Assembly: GCA_019454045.1 (NCBI GenBank)
Contig: SKCR01001886.1
Span: 83,201-147,200, forward strand
Length of the DNA: 64,000 nucleotides
Direction of reading: 5' to 3'
DNA from: Zanthoxylum bungeanum
Lineage: Eukaryota; Streptophyta; Magnoliopsida; Sapindales; Rutaceae
Shown here: positions 1 to 9,513 of the stretch, piece after piece
How positions within the stretch are numbered: the first letter of the stretch is position 1
Layout: every line of letters begins with the position of its first letter
Position numbers and translations under genes: made by a program
The notes under the pieces: model-generated
Seen by the model: only the letters and a program-made list of their open reading frames with translations
The model's database searches: none
Told to the model about the DNA's origin: nothing

Positions 1-31
1 GCTTGTGAAGATTTGTGAGAACTTCTTCCAT
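1..31 (-). pseudogene. Start of Athila accessory (cysteine-rich) ORF, partial
   Basis: Reading leftwards from the ATG at 31-29 gives MEEVLTNLHK before the window ends. This matches the start of the ORF at 29375-28844 in Athila-2, which reads MEEALANLHT. The sequence just upstream (48-56 on the minus strand, tttttgcag) looks like a splice acceptor and is conserved in the other copy. The rest of the ORF is outside the window, so whether this copy is intact cannot be seen. Confidence 0.5.
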
Positions 32-56
32 CCTGAAATGACTTAACCTGCAAAAA

Positions 57-1040
57 CTAAACACACAAAATTAAATCACACGAAATCACAATATAAAGAC
101 AAATTTCATGGGTTGCCTCCCAGCTAGCGCTAAGTTTAACGTCGTCAGCTAGACGTGACTGCCTGAACGTTAGGCTGGATCTGAAAGTGTGACACTTTCT
201 TTTTTTTCGCTCAAATGACTCTCCCCAGTAGTGCTTGATACGCTGACTGTTAACTTTGAATGTTTTGTTGGACTTGGGATTGTATATCTCAACAACTCCG
301 TATGGTAACACCTGAGTAATCACAAATGGACCTGACCACTTTGAATTCAGCTTTTCAGGAAAAAGTTTTAACCGTGAATCGTATAACAACACCTGCTGCC
401 CTGGCTTCAATTGTCTGCTCACTATTTTTTTATCATGCCATCTTTTGGTCTTTTCTTTGTACAGTTTGGCATTTTCATAAGCTTGTAAGCGAAATTCCTT
501 CAATTCATTGAGTTGGTGGAGTCGTTTCTCTCCTGCAGCTTGTGGATAAAAATTCAACTTCTTCAGTGCCCAGTATGCATTGTGTTCAAGCTTAACTGGA
601 AGATGGCATGCTTTCCCAAACATCATACGATATGATGACATGCCGATGGGTGTCTTGTAAGCTGTTCGATAGGCCCATAATGCGTCATCCAGTTTTGTAG
701 ACCAGTCCCTCCTTGTTGATCTGACGGTTCTTTCCAAGATTCTTTTGATCTCTCTGTTTGAAACTTTAACATGTCCATTTGACTATGGATGGTAGGCAGT
801 GGCAAATATTTGTTGCAGAAATGTGTGCCACCATCACTAATAAGAGCCCGAGGTGTTCCGAAGCGAGTGAAAAATATTCTTTTTAAGGAATTTGATCACT
901 ACTTTTGAATCATTTGATGGTAGTATGATTGCATCAACCCATTTGGAGACGTAGTCTACAACAACCAATATGTACAGGTTTCCGAACGATGGCACAAAGG
1001 GTCCCATAAAATCAATACCCCACACATCGAATATCTCCAC
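57..1040 (-). pseudogene. Athila integrase, degraded
   Basis: This is the DNA-inserting enzyme of the outer Athila. From 1040 the core starts at GIDFMGPF (first catalytic Asp) and a second Asp is visible in ISDGGTHF near 860-835 in another frame. The region of the catalytic Glu (about 790-760) reads as Lys in the best frame. The C-terminal part (737-57) is open for 226 codons and holds [35 protein letters not shown] and the SH3-like GPF-type segment [16 protein letters not shown]. The true N-terminus (zinc-binding HHCC part) is missing because a deletion joins reverse transcriptase directly to the core at about 1035-1060. At least two frameshifts separate the pieces. The frame runs on through the GGGAGGCAACCC-type motif near 108-120. 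Confidence 0.8.
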
Positions 1041-1042
1041 TT

Positions 1043-1257
1043 CTAGAATATTTTGCAGTGGTCAAAAAAGTCTCCAAACACAGAGAAGTCATCCATGAAA
1101 ACCTCCATACTATGTTCCAACATATCTGAGAAAATGGCTATCATGCAACGTTGGAATGTGGCAAGAGCATTACTTAATCCAAATGGCATCATGCGGAATG
1201 CAAAAGTACCATACAGACATGTAAAAGTGGTCTTCTCCCGATCTTCTAGGGCGATGG
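1043..1257 (-). pseudogene. Athila reverse transcriptase, C-terminal palm fragment
   Basis: Reading from 1257 towards 1043 gives ALEDREKTTFTCLYGTFAF, then RMMPFGLSNALATFQRCM, then the active-site box EVFMDDFSVFG (FMDD variant of the YxDD polymerase motif). The upstream half of the domain is at 20475-20083, split off by the LARD insertion. The codons meet cleanly at the target-site duplication. Just after HCKIF the sequence jumps into the integrase core in another frame, so the thumb, RNase H and integrase N-terminus have been deleted. Confidence 0.85.
1253..1257. repeat. Left target-site duplication of the LARD (gatgg)
   Basis: The bases gatgg directly precede the TG of the first LTR. The matching copy gatgt is at 20083-20087 after the last LTR base. 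One of five bases differs. The Athila reading frame supports gatgt as the original target. Confidence 0.7.
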
Positions 1258-4024
1258 TGTAGGCATTGCATTTTTGCATATCAGCCCAATGATGAGCCTC
1301 GAATGGAGGCACTACTTTTTAGTTGCGGAAGTTGCGGAAAGCGGTCGTCGGAAGGGAAAGGTCAAGAATTGACATTTTTGTTGGATTTGGTTCGCTTGTT
1401 CAAACTTCGGGTTCGCTCGTTCGGTATCTATTTTAAAATTATCCTCGGCCCGGTTCACCAATACCCCACGTCCAAACCCATTTTTCCATGCCCCACATTA
1501 GCCGCCCATAATGCCACCTTTTCCCAAATAATAACCAAAACCCATACCCTGCAACCACCCATACAAAACAACAAACAACAAACCAAACCCATGCCACTCA
1601 CGCCCCTCACCCAAATACCAAAACAAACAAGACACAAGCAACAGAAACCAAAACCCATACCACCCATAACCACCCATCACTCCACTGACCAACTTGCAAC
1701 TACCCATACCAAGCCAAAACACTAGCCAACAAACAAACTAAACTACCACCCATAACAACCCATACCATCACCCATGTTTCACACAGGCCACGACCCCACG
1801 CCCAGCACCCTCACTTGATCCTGTTGCCCACACACATACAGGAGGAGGGACCTTTCATTGTCTTCAATCCTACATGCACTGCACACAAGCACCCTCACTT
1901 CACAACTTCACGTAGCCCTACGCCCTTCTACTCACAAACTCCACGTAATTAATCATCAAAACCCAACCTTCATGCCCCTCCTATTGCCGTGAACCAGCAA
2001 CACCTCTCACTGACCTTCACAAACCAGAATATATGCCCAGCACACCACTTGCTTCCCCACTCGGCAACACATCTAGACCACTCTCACGTTACTGCCACAC
2101 GTGAACCCTTCGAGCATCAGCCAACTCTCTCGGCCTTAGGATCCTTAACACCCTTCGCCCAAGCCCTAACCTTGTCCACTCACCATGCAAAAATAAAGAC
2201 AAATATAAGCCACATCTCACGCCCTTTGCACTCAGCCTCCACACGCCCTCATGATTCACAAGCCCCACACTGCAGCCCTTCAACGCCACAAACCCTCACT
2301 GCCAGCAGCCCTTCAACGCAAACTCTCAGTCACGACACCAATCAGCTCACAACCCTAAGACTCACGTAAGGACATCCAGTCCCATGCGTAACCAGCAAAC
2401 ACACAGCAGCAACCAATATAGCCTCAACCCACGTCAATAAGCAGCCTCACATGCCCTCAAACTGCACCAAGTATTGCCCTTCATTCACACACTCAAGGAA
2501 CAACCATCAAAGCTCCTCACCCACGAGCTGCCCCATGCACGGATATTGCCAGCAACCTCACGCCTAGCAGCCACAGCTCATCAACCCAACCGCCATCACC
2601 AACCTGCAAGTTAAGACCCCTCTCGCCACTGCAACAACTATTCATGCCTCTGACTCTAAAAAACGACAAACTCAGTTCGCACAAAGGACCTTCATTTCAG
2701 CCCTCAACTCACGCACAAATGGCTTCCAACTTCACGGATCAACCATCACATAAACCCTAAATACCCTTCTCAGCAGCAGACCATCAGCTCAGCCCTCAAC
2801 CATACGTCCCATACACATAAATCCCTCACAAAACCAGCCCTCTTCATCCCCTAAAGCCACGCAAATCATAACCCTAAAACAGCCCCACATGCATGCGTGA
2901 TAGCGCACCCAATAAACCCTAACCTCTCATGCATAAACGGATGCACAGCAATGATAAACCCTTAGCTATTTCACACGCAAATAACAGCCCCTCTGACCGC
3001 CAAGATACCCTGAAACAGTGGCCAAATAACCACCCAAAAATCAACCCAGAAACTGCCCTGGAACCGTGAGAAAAATCGTCCTGAAACCATGAGTGAAAAT
3101 CACATGTGAAAATAGCAAAAACAGCGGAAACAGCGGACCGGTAAAAACAGCAAAAACAGCGGAAATAATGGACCAGTGAAAACAGTAGAAACATCGAACC
3201 GGTGAAAACAGTCGAAACGACATCCCTTCCGGCACCGTGGAACGCACTCCCGGAAAGCGACTTAAAAGGTAAGACCTGAGGGCACCCTTTTATTTATTAT
3301 CCTTTATTTTTTAGTTATTTTATTACTTTATTTCGCATGAGTATTGTGAATTGGTGCATGATGTGATTTCCTGGGTGAACGGAACATGTGTTCTCTCTTG
3401 TGGTATATCGGATGGAAACCCGGACGTAAATTCCGTAGCCGAATCCGAATGGACGGTATTGCGGTTTGCACTCGGGATACAATGCCACGTATCACTTGAG
3501 AGACACACGTATTTCGTTTCATCCAAAGTTTGTATTTGAGCATGTTATAGTCTTTAGGTTATTCGTTTATTATTTAAAGCATGGTTTAATTTAGTTTGTT
3601 ATTTATTTGTTAAAGCATATTTAGGTTGTTTCTTATGCATGTTATTAGTTTATGATGTGTTTGGATAATGATTTATACATGTTGATTTAATGGTTCAATA
3701 TGCTCATTGTGTTACATTGCGTGAAGTTATTTGGATGAAAGCATGTTAGATCTAAGTACCCTTGAGCATGATTATTGAGTAGACTTGGTTAAATTATTGC
3801 ACAAATCCGTTCATTACAAGTGGCATAAGTAAGGGACCATTCCGAACCCAACGGTTTGAGGTCTTCCCTTGCGAGGGGTGAGTGCGGCCTTAAATCTTTT
3901 TTTCCCGGTTCACACCGGGTGGCGACTCCATTTTATTTCTCCGGTTTCGTCCCTCGCGGGCTATTCCGTACTCCCGACCGGCCCGCGAGCCCGGAACAGC
4001 GTCGTCCATTTTCTGTGTCCTACA
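1258..4024 (+). repeat. LARD LTR1 (2767 bp)
   Basis: It begins TGTAGGCATTGC and ends TGTCCTACA, directly followed by a primer-binding site. The same sequence recurs at 9514-17479 (minus the nested copia) with only scattered single-base and short indel differences, and its last 640 bp recur at 19443-20082. About 1440-2910 is rich in A and C and nearly free of G on this strand. The open frames in it (for example 1303-1725, 1989-2369) have no recognisable domain and I do not treat them as genes. Confidence 0.85.
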
Positions 4025-4027
4025 GTC

Positions 4028-4045
4028 TGGCGACTCCACTGGGGA
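4028..4045 (+). other. Primer-binding site of LARD, copy 1
   Basis: TGGCGACTCCACTGGGGA starts three bases after the LTR end. Its complement would end in CCA, as expected of a tRNA 3' end. The TGGCGACTC... form is what I associate with tRNA-Arg primers of Ogre/Tat elements; a search against plant tRNAs would settle it. Confidence 0.75.
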
Positions 4046-4987
4046 TAGAGAATCGGCCCCGAAATAATGTCTTGTAATGTTTGTGATTTGTGTTTTAATT
4101 AATCATGTCTACCGTGGGTTTAAGGAGTTTAATCAAAGGCATTATTAAGGCTAGGTGATAGTTTGGTGTCTTCCTTCACTCACTACCTTTCTATAAGGAA
4201 AAGCTGTGAAGACACCTAGATAATCATTCACCCGTAGCTTATTGTGATAGACTAATTTGGAGGACTCGTTATTTATTCCTGTCACCAAGCGATAAGAGCC
4301 TAAGGGGCTTGGGTACTTAAGATAGCCTCGCTCCACCCTCCCTCTGGGGAATCTACAATGGGAAATCCATTTGACAGTTAGTCACATACCATAACTCGTT
4401 GGCACGTACCGTAAGGTATAAAAAAGGTGCTTTCACTTGGTCGTTTGAACCCTTGAGTGGGGAGTCCTAGTTGTGGGCAATCCTTCGTCAGCGAGAGCCT
4501 TTGTTTACATTCTTTTAAACCTACATGTGAACCTTAATTGTATGACCCTTATAAATTATTTATGCTTGTGTTTAGGACCATCATCATTTGGATTCAATTG
4601 AACCTTTTGTCAAGAGATATGAACTTGTTGGGCCATTTAAACTGGAGCGAGTTCGTGTCCTTTGACAATTGGGTCAAAAGTTTCTAAAATGTCAATGGGC
4701 CATTTTGTATTTGGGCCTCTTATCATTTGAAGTTGTTTAGCCATGTATCGCAAAAGTGTAAATTTGTTGGGCCTTTTCAACTGGGACAAGTTTGCACCGC
4801 GCAATAATGTGATTGAATACTTTAAAATGATGATAGGCCAACTTATATATGTATTTTCCGCATCACACGCATCTCAAGCATTTCATGCATACACGCATCA
4901 TGTTAACCCTTTTGTGTCTTAAAAGCCATCATAGATTCCTGTTGGGTTAGGAAAGCAGAGAGACTCGTCAAGAGACCGTCAGTCAAC
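4046..4987 (+). other. LARD leader, non-coding
   Basis: No domain is recognisable. A degenerate direct repeat of roughly 125-130 bp is visible: a block with GTTGGGCC, AACTGG and GAGTTCG near 4630 is echoed near 4768, each followed by a gap and a GGCC-containing tail. The whole stretch is repeated almost exactly at 17501-18446. Confidence 0.5.
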
Positions 4988-5233
4988 ATGAGCAAATTAG
5001 CAAGCGAGAGATCCCGCCTGGATCAATTAGAGATTAAAGTAACTGAAATTATTGAGATGTTGCAAGTCCTAACTAATGTTGTGGCCAGTCTGACCGTACA
5101 CGGTATAGCCGATAACAGAAAGTTTTACAATCAGAATAGAAAGACCATCGGGGAATCCTCGGAAGAAGTAAGCAGAAAAGACAGTATAGTCATTCAGCAA
5201 TGGGAAACAGGGCAGCGAGACTATCAGATCTAA
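4988..5233 (+). CDS. Short ORF, possible gag N-terminal remnant
   Basis: This 81-codon ORF starts MSKLASERSRLDQLEIK and ends QRDYQI. The first 45 residues have a heptad-like pattern of Leu, Ile and Val (LDQLEIKVTEIIEMLQVL), which suggests a coiled coil as seen at the start of some Tat-group gag proteins. That assignment is only a guess from position (first ORF after the primer site) and helix character. It is kept nearly unchanged in the second copy at 18447-18692 (one Glu to Lys change), but the copies are too recent for that to show selection. No zinc knuckle or other gag motif follows. Confidence 0.35.
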   Translation: MSKLASERSRLDQLEIKVTEIIEMLQVLTNVVASLTVHGIADNRKFYNQNRKTIGESSEEVSRKDSIVIQQWETGQRDYQI

Positions 5234-6245
5234 AAGAGAATGAGTTCACCGAGCCGATCAATGTTGACAGACTGAAGCTGTATTTAGCCTGAGGGAGAGA
5301 AGACTGAGCAGTCACCAAGAGAATTGGCGGAAGACTTAACCCAATGGGATATGAAATTCATCCATGCATTCATGCATACACGTAACATACTTGCAATTCT
5401 TGTGTTTGTTCTATGTTTGCAGGTTTCAAACAGAAGAGAAGAACCGACATGAGGAACACATGACGCCGAGGAGCACAATGATGGCCTCACCCATCAAGAA
5501 CAGAGAGTATCTCTACACATGTATGTGTATACGTTACATGTACACGTCTTTATTCTATTGTTTTGTGTTTGCAGGTTTCAAAGAAGAAAAAAAAAAGAGA
5601 AAAAGAAAGCAGCAAAGATCAAAATGTGGCAGAAGCACTGAGGATGACATTGAAGACACATTGACAGATGGATTTCGGTCATGTCTAGCTGAAGATGATG
5701 AATTCAGTGCTAACAGGGAGGCAACCCAAACACTTTGTTACGATTTCTATTTTCATGTTTTGTGTATACATGTCGTAGAATTTTTATTTTGTGTGTTATT
5801 TTGGTAGGTAAAAGCGAAGACATGGCATTTTAAGACAGAGGGGATGATGCTTGGCAATCACGAAGATGAGAGCTAATTCATTAGTGGTGGCAGAGTAAAA
5901 GAAGAATTCATGAGACGCATCCTAATGAACTTATGCCAAGCAAGAGGCGTATTGAGTACACAATTCCTTTGCTTTAATTATTGCTTTGATTTGCCTTCTT
6001 TTGTTATTTTCTGTTATTTTCGTGGACAGGATCCACAACTTTTGACCTTTTAGGACTTCTTTTGGTATTTTCTTTTATTTTCGTGGATAGAATCCACGAC
6101 TTCTTGACATTTCACGATTTCTTTTGTTGTCTTCGTAGACAGGATCCAGTGACCTTTTGACTTCTCGTGACCTCTTTTGTGGTTTAGCTAACTACCATTC
6201 GGTGAAAGGTATTAGTATAATTATTACTCATCTTTTTTTAAGTAC
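5234..6245 (+). other. LARD intron-like modules and GGGAGGCAACCC motif
   Basis: Two related segments, about 5350-5432 and 5517-5577, each combine CATGCAT/CATGTA-like words, a T-rich run and TTTGCAG followed by GTTTCAAA or GTTTCAAA-like sequence; they look like 3' ends of introns. A third, looser copy is at 8941-9003. The motif gggaggcaaccc at 5718-5729 is also found downstream of integrase in both Athila elements (108-120 and 29456-29470 region). The 147-codon open frame at 5364-5807 runs through these T-rich segments and is probably not a gene. From about 6020 to 6245 the sequence is related to the region upstream of the LOG-like gene in Athila-2 (shared gacaggatcca). Confidence 0.5.
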
Positions 6246-6254
6246 TATAAATTC
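6246..6254 (+). promoter_or_regulatory. TATA box upstream of the LARD LOG-like gene
   Basis: TATAAATTC lies 66 bases upstream of the ATG at 6312. The Athila-2 copy of the gene has the identical nonamer on the minus strand at 28641-28633, 48 bases upstream of its ATG, and flanking sequence is also related. A shared TATA suggests that the gene travels with its own promoter rather than depending on the LTR. Confidence 0.55.
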
Positions 6255-6311
6255 AGCTCGATATTCTCTACCTCAACACATTCAAATATACATCCGAGTA
6301 AAAGAGAGAAA

Positions 6312-6964
6312 ATGGAAGCCACTTCAAGAAGACGAGTTGAAACTATTTGTGTGTTTTGCGGTACCAGTGTGGGTACTAAACCGTAATACATAGAGGCAGC
6401 ACAAGAATTGGGTCGAGTCATTGCTGGACGGAATATGCACTTAATATACGGTGGAGGCAATCTTGGACTGATGGGAATTGTTTCAAAGGTTGTACATGAC
6501 GGAGGCAGTCCAGTTCTGGGAATCATCCCATAACCTTTGGCGGATGCGAATCTGATAGGACCATCAAACATAGAAGAATTGATCGTGCCGGGAATGTCAG
6601 AGCGACTGGTGGAAATGATTAACCGTGCAGATGCTTTTATTGCTCTACCAGGAGGCTTGGGCACGTTGGAGGAAATGTTTATAGTGCTATCTTGGGCGAA
6701 CCTAAACATACACCAGAAACCTCTTGGATTGTTTAACGTTGATGGATTTTATGATTTTCTCTATGTGTTTCTTGAAGACAACCGAAGAAATGGGTTCGTA
6801 ACAAAACCTGTGAACAACTCCTTTTCACAGCCAGAACTGCCCAGGATTTAATTGACCAAATCTTGGCCTTTGAACCGCATGTGGACCCTATCATTTCCGA
6901 GATCAAATGGTCCGAGGACGATCGTGGTAAAAAGCGTAAACTGAATCTGGATCTTAACCTCTAA
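6312..6964 (+). pseudogene. LOG-like cytokinin riboside 5'-monophosphate phosphoribohydrolase, captured, broken
   Basis: LOG enzymes release active cytokinin base from the nucleotide monophosphate, usually in cytosol and nucleus. The reading frame starts MEATSRRRVETICVFCG and contains YGGGNLGLMG, the signature PGGLGTLEE (residues about 116-124) and LSWANLNIHQKPLGLFNVDG, all characteristic of the family. It is a continuous copy with no introns, whereas plant LOG genes normally have several, so it probably came through RNA. It is broken by TAA at 6384-6386 and 6531-6533 and a frameshift near 6815. After the shift the frame runs to TAA at 6962-6964, ending KKRKLNLDLNL, an unusual tail for a LOG with a basic patch and an EAR-like LxLxL motif. 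The related copy is at 28593-27940. Confidence 0.85.
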
Positions 6965-7849
6965 GTCTTATGTATTAGTATCTTATTTATTTTGTGTTAT
7001 TAAATAATAAAAAAAATAAAAAAAATAAAAAAATTTGAGTGAAAGAAGTCTTTGATAGTTGGACATATGTCTGGTGATGACATTGAATGTTGTAGGGGGA
7101 AACCCTAGAAACGATAAGTGCGAGACACGCTCTCTTCCGGTATCCTGAATGGATTGATCTTAGTTAGACTCACGAGCACTTGATTACAGAATCCTAGCAG
7201 TAGAAACCTGAGTAGTTATCGAGGTGACTAGTTGAGGAGATGATGTATTAGTGAATGACTGTTTGCCTGGGTGTCCACACTTGTTTACCGATGCTATGAT
7301 ATATGATATGGTTGGAAATAAAAATAAAAAGTCTCTGAGAAAAAAATAAAAAAGAAAAGATAAATATAGACCACCTATAACCGATAAACGTGAAGCTACC
7401 CATGGGCGAGTATTAGGATCACCATGAGGAGAAATGCTACCTTAAAGGGTAGGTGTGTCAAAAAAGAGAAAAAAAAAATGAAAAGAAAGAGACAAAAAAA
7501 AAAAAAGATGAAAACCATATCATGTTGAGTATGCTGAAGTAATCACAGAATGTGATTAAGACATCCAGGTTGGTTAGATCCACTGGTTCGATTCTCTGAA
7601 ACGAAATCACCAAGTTGGCTTACTAAAGGACTAAGCTGCGAAAGAGCCTTAGCACACACACACTAAGAGTCTAGTTCAGATCACCCATTCAGACAATCGA
7701 AATTTAGTGTATCAAGTACTTTGAAGGTTCTCTGGTTTTGACACGAAACATTCGTTGAGGACAAAAATATGTTTAGCTATTAAGATTGTCTCGAAGAGAG
7801 CAGTATAGTATGTTGAAATAAATCATTTACGTCATTATCAGCCTTTGCC
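6965..7849 (+). other. LARD non-coding stretch after LOG
   Basis: No coding domain is visible. It contains A-rich runs (6995-7040, 7325-7370, 7455-7512) and otherwise unique sequence. It does not resemble the sequence downstream of the LOG-like gene in Athila-2. Confidence 0.4.
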
Positions 7850-8942
7850 AGGTATGGCACTCTGCGGGTTGAGGCCCACATCATTATCAGTCTTTGCCGG
7901 GTACGGCACTCTGGGGGCGAGGCCCATATCAGTATCAGTTTGGGCGAGGCTCATATCAGTATCAGTTGGGGCGAGGCCCATATCAGTATCAGTCTGGGGC
8001 CGAGGCCTACATCAGTATCAATCTGGGGGCGAGGCCCATATCAGTATCAGTTTCGGGGATGATTCCCTAGGCCGAGGCCCACATCAGCTTCAGCATCAGT
8101 TTCGGGGATGAGTCCCAGGGTCGAGGCCCACATCAGCATCAGTATCAGTTTCGGGGATGAGTCCCAGGGCCGAGGCCTGCAGCAGCATCAGTATCAGTTT
8201 GGGGCGAGACCCATATCAGTATCCATCTGGGGCGAGGCCCATATATCAGTTTGGGCGAGGCCCATATCAGTATCAGTTTGGGGCGAGGCCCATATCAGTA
8301 TCATTTTGGGCGAGGCCCATATCAGTATCAGTTTGGGGCGAGGCCCATATCAGTTTGGGGCGAGGCCCACATCAGTTTCAGTTTGGGGCGAGGCCCATTT
8401 CAGTTTGGGGGTGAGGCCCACATGAGTATCAGTTTGGGGCGAGGCCCATATCAGTTTGGGGCGAGGCCCACATCAGTTTCAGTTGGGGCGAGGCCCATTT
8501 CAGTTTGGGGGCGAGGCCCACATTAGTATCAGTTTGGGGCGAGGCCCATATCAGTTTGGGGCGAGGCCCATATCAGTTTGGGGCGAGGCCCACATTAGTA
8601 TCAGTTTGGGGCGAGGCCCATATCAGTTTGGGGCGAGGCCCATATCAGTTTGGGTCGAGGTGCCCAGTCTCGAGGTGCCCAGGGTCGAGGCCCACATCTA
8701 CATCAGTAACAGTTTTGGGGATGCGTCCCAGGGTCGAGGCCCACATTATATCAGTAGTTTTAGGGATGTGTCCCAGGGTTGTAACCCACTTTATCATTAT
8801 CAGTTTGGGCGAGGCCCATAGCAGTATCAGTTTGGGATTGAGGCCCATATCAGTATCAGTTTGGGGCGAGGCCCATATCAGTATAAGTTTGGGCCGAGGC
8901 CCACATCGGTATCGGTTTAGGGGCGAGGCCCACATCAGCATC
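7850..8942 (+). repeat. Minisatellite of 22- and 28-bp units with GGGCGAGGCCC hairpins
   Basis: The core unit is CAGTTTGGGGCGAGGCCCATAT, with or without an extra six bases (CAGTAT). Several tens of copies occur, regular from about 7910 to 8650 and more degenerate at the edges. Most units hold GGGC-GAG-GCCC, a 4-bp stem with a 3-base loop. Open frames across it (8108-8821 and others) simply translate the repeat and are not genes. Such arrays are common in the 3' untranslated part of large plant LTR elements. Confidence 0.9.
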
Positions 8943-9067
8943 ATGCATCCATGCATACATGCATACATATCACATACATACAATTTTTATTTTGTTCGCA
9001 GGATTGTAGCGGTAAAGACCATCTCATCAAGTAACGATTCAAAAATGAGCCACCTCTCATCAAGTAA
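8943..9067 (+). other. Third intron-end-like module in LARD
   Basis: Starting at the CATGCATCCATGCATACATG words, a T-rich run leads to TTCGCAGGATTG near 9000. It resembles the modules at about 5350-5432 and 5517-5577. It separates the two minisatellites. Confidence 0.4.
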
Positions 9068-9365
9068 CAGATGCCGGAAATGGCGCTCCAAAATGGAGCA
9101 CACACACAGATGCCGAAAATGGATGCTGGAAATGGCGCTCCAAAATGGAGCACACACACAACAGATGCCGAAAATGGCGCTCCAAAATGGAGCACACACA
9201 CAACAGATGCCGAAAATGGCGCTCCAAAATGGAGCACACACAACAGATGCCGAAAATGGCGCTCCAAAATGGAGCACACACACAACAGATGCCGAAAATG
9301 GCGCTCCAAAATGGAGCACACACACAACAGATGCCGGAAATGGCGCTCCAAAATGGAGCACAGGC
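9068..9365 (+). repeat. Minisatellite of about 42 bp with GCTCC-GGAGC hairpins
   Basis: Seven copies of a unit built from ACAGATGCCGAAAATGGC and GCTCCAAAATGGAGC followed by CACACACA. The 15-base inverted repeat GCTCCaaaatGGAGC is unchanged in every copy. Long open frames on both strands (for example 9060-9377 minus, rich in Cys) are translations of the repeat and not genes. Confidence 0.9.
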
Positions 9366-9499
9366 CGAAAATGGCACAACCAGACCAACTCAACTCAGCA
9401 GCAGGTAAGTCAGGTGGCAGCTGGCGAGCCAGGTAAGTAAAAATACATTGCACGTACTTTGATAGAATTGTCATTGTCACACACTGCACAAGTCCCATC

Positions 9500-9513
9500 A
9501 AAGTGGGGGCGAC
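9500..9513 (+). other. Polypurine tract of LARD
   Basis: AAAGTGGGGGCGAC directly precedes the TG of LTR2, the expected place and composition for the plus-strand primer of reverse transcription. Confidence 0.7.

Noticed and set aside
1303..2369. Open frames in the A/C-rich part of the LARD LTR (and their copies at 9559-10901)
   Set aside because: Composition of Pro/Thr/His/Ser follows from G-poor DNA; no domain, and they lie inside an LTR.
3856..4077. Frame MRSSLARGECGLKSFF present three times (also 17311 and 19914)
   Set aside because: It lies across the LTR end and primer site; repetition follows from the three LTR copies.
5364..5807. 147-codon frame with hydrophobic stretches, repeated at 18823-19266
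   Set aside because: It crosses two T-rich intron-end-like segments; the hydrophobic parts are translated poly-T tracts. Its preservation in the second copy only reflects recent duplication.
7845..8821. Overlapping open frames with GRGPYQFGARPISV-type repeats
   Set aside because: They are three-frame translations of the minisatellite; unit length varies (22/28 bp), so no stable protein repeat exists.
7850..9365. Possible CRISPR array because of regular repeats
   Set aside because: Plant retroelement context, no unique spacers, no cas genes; these are minisatellites.
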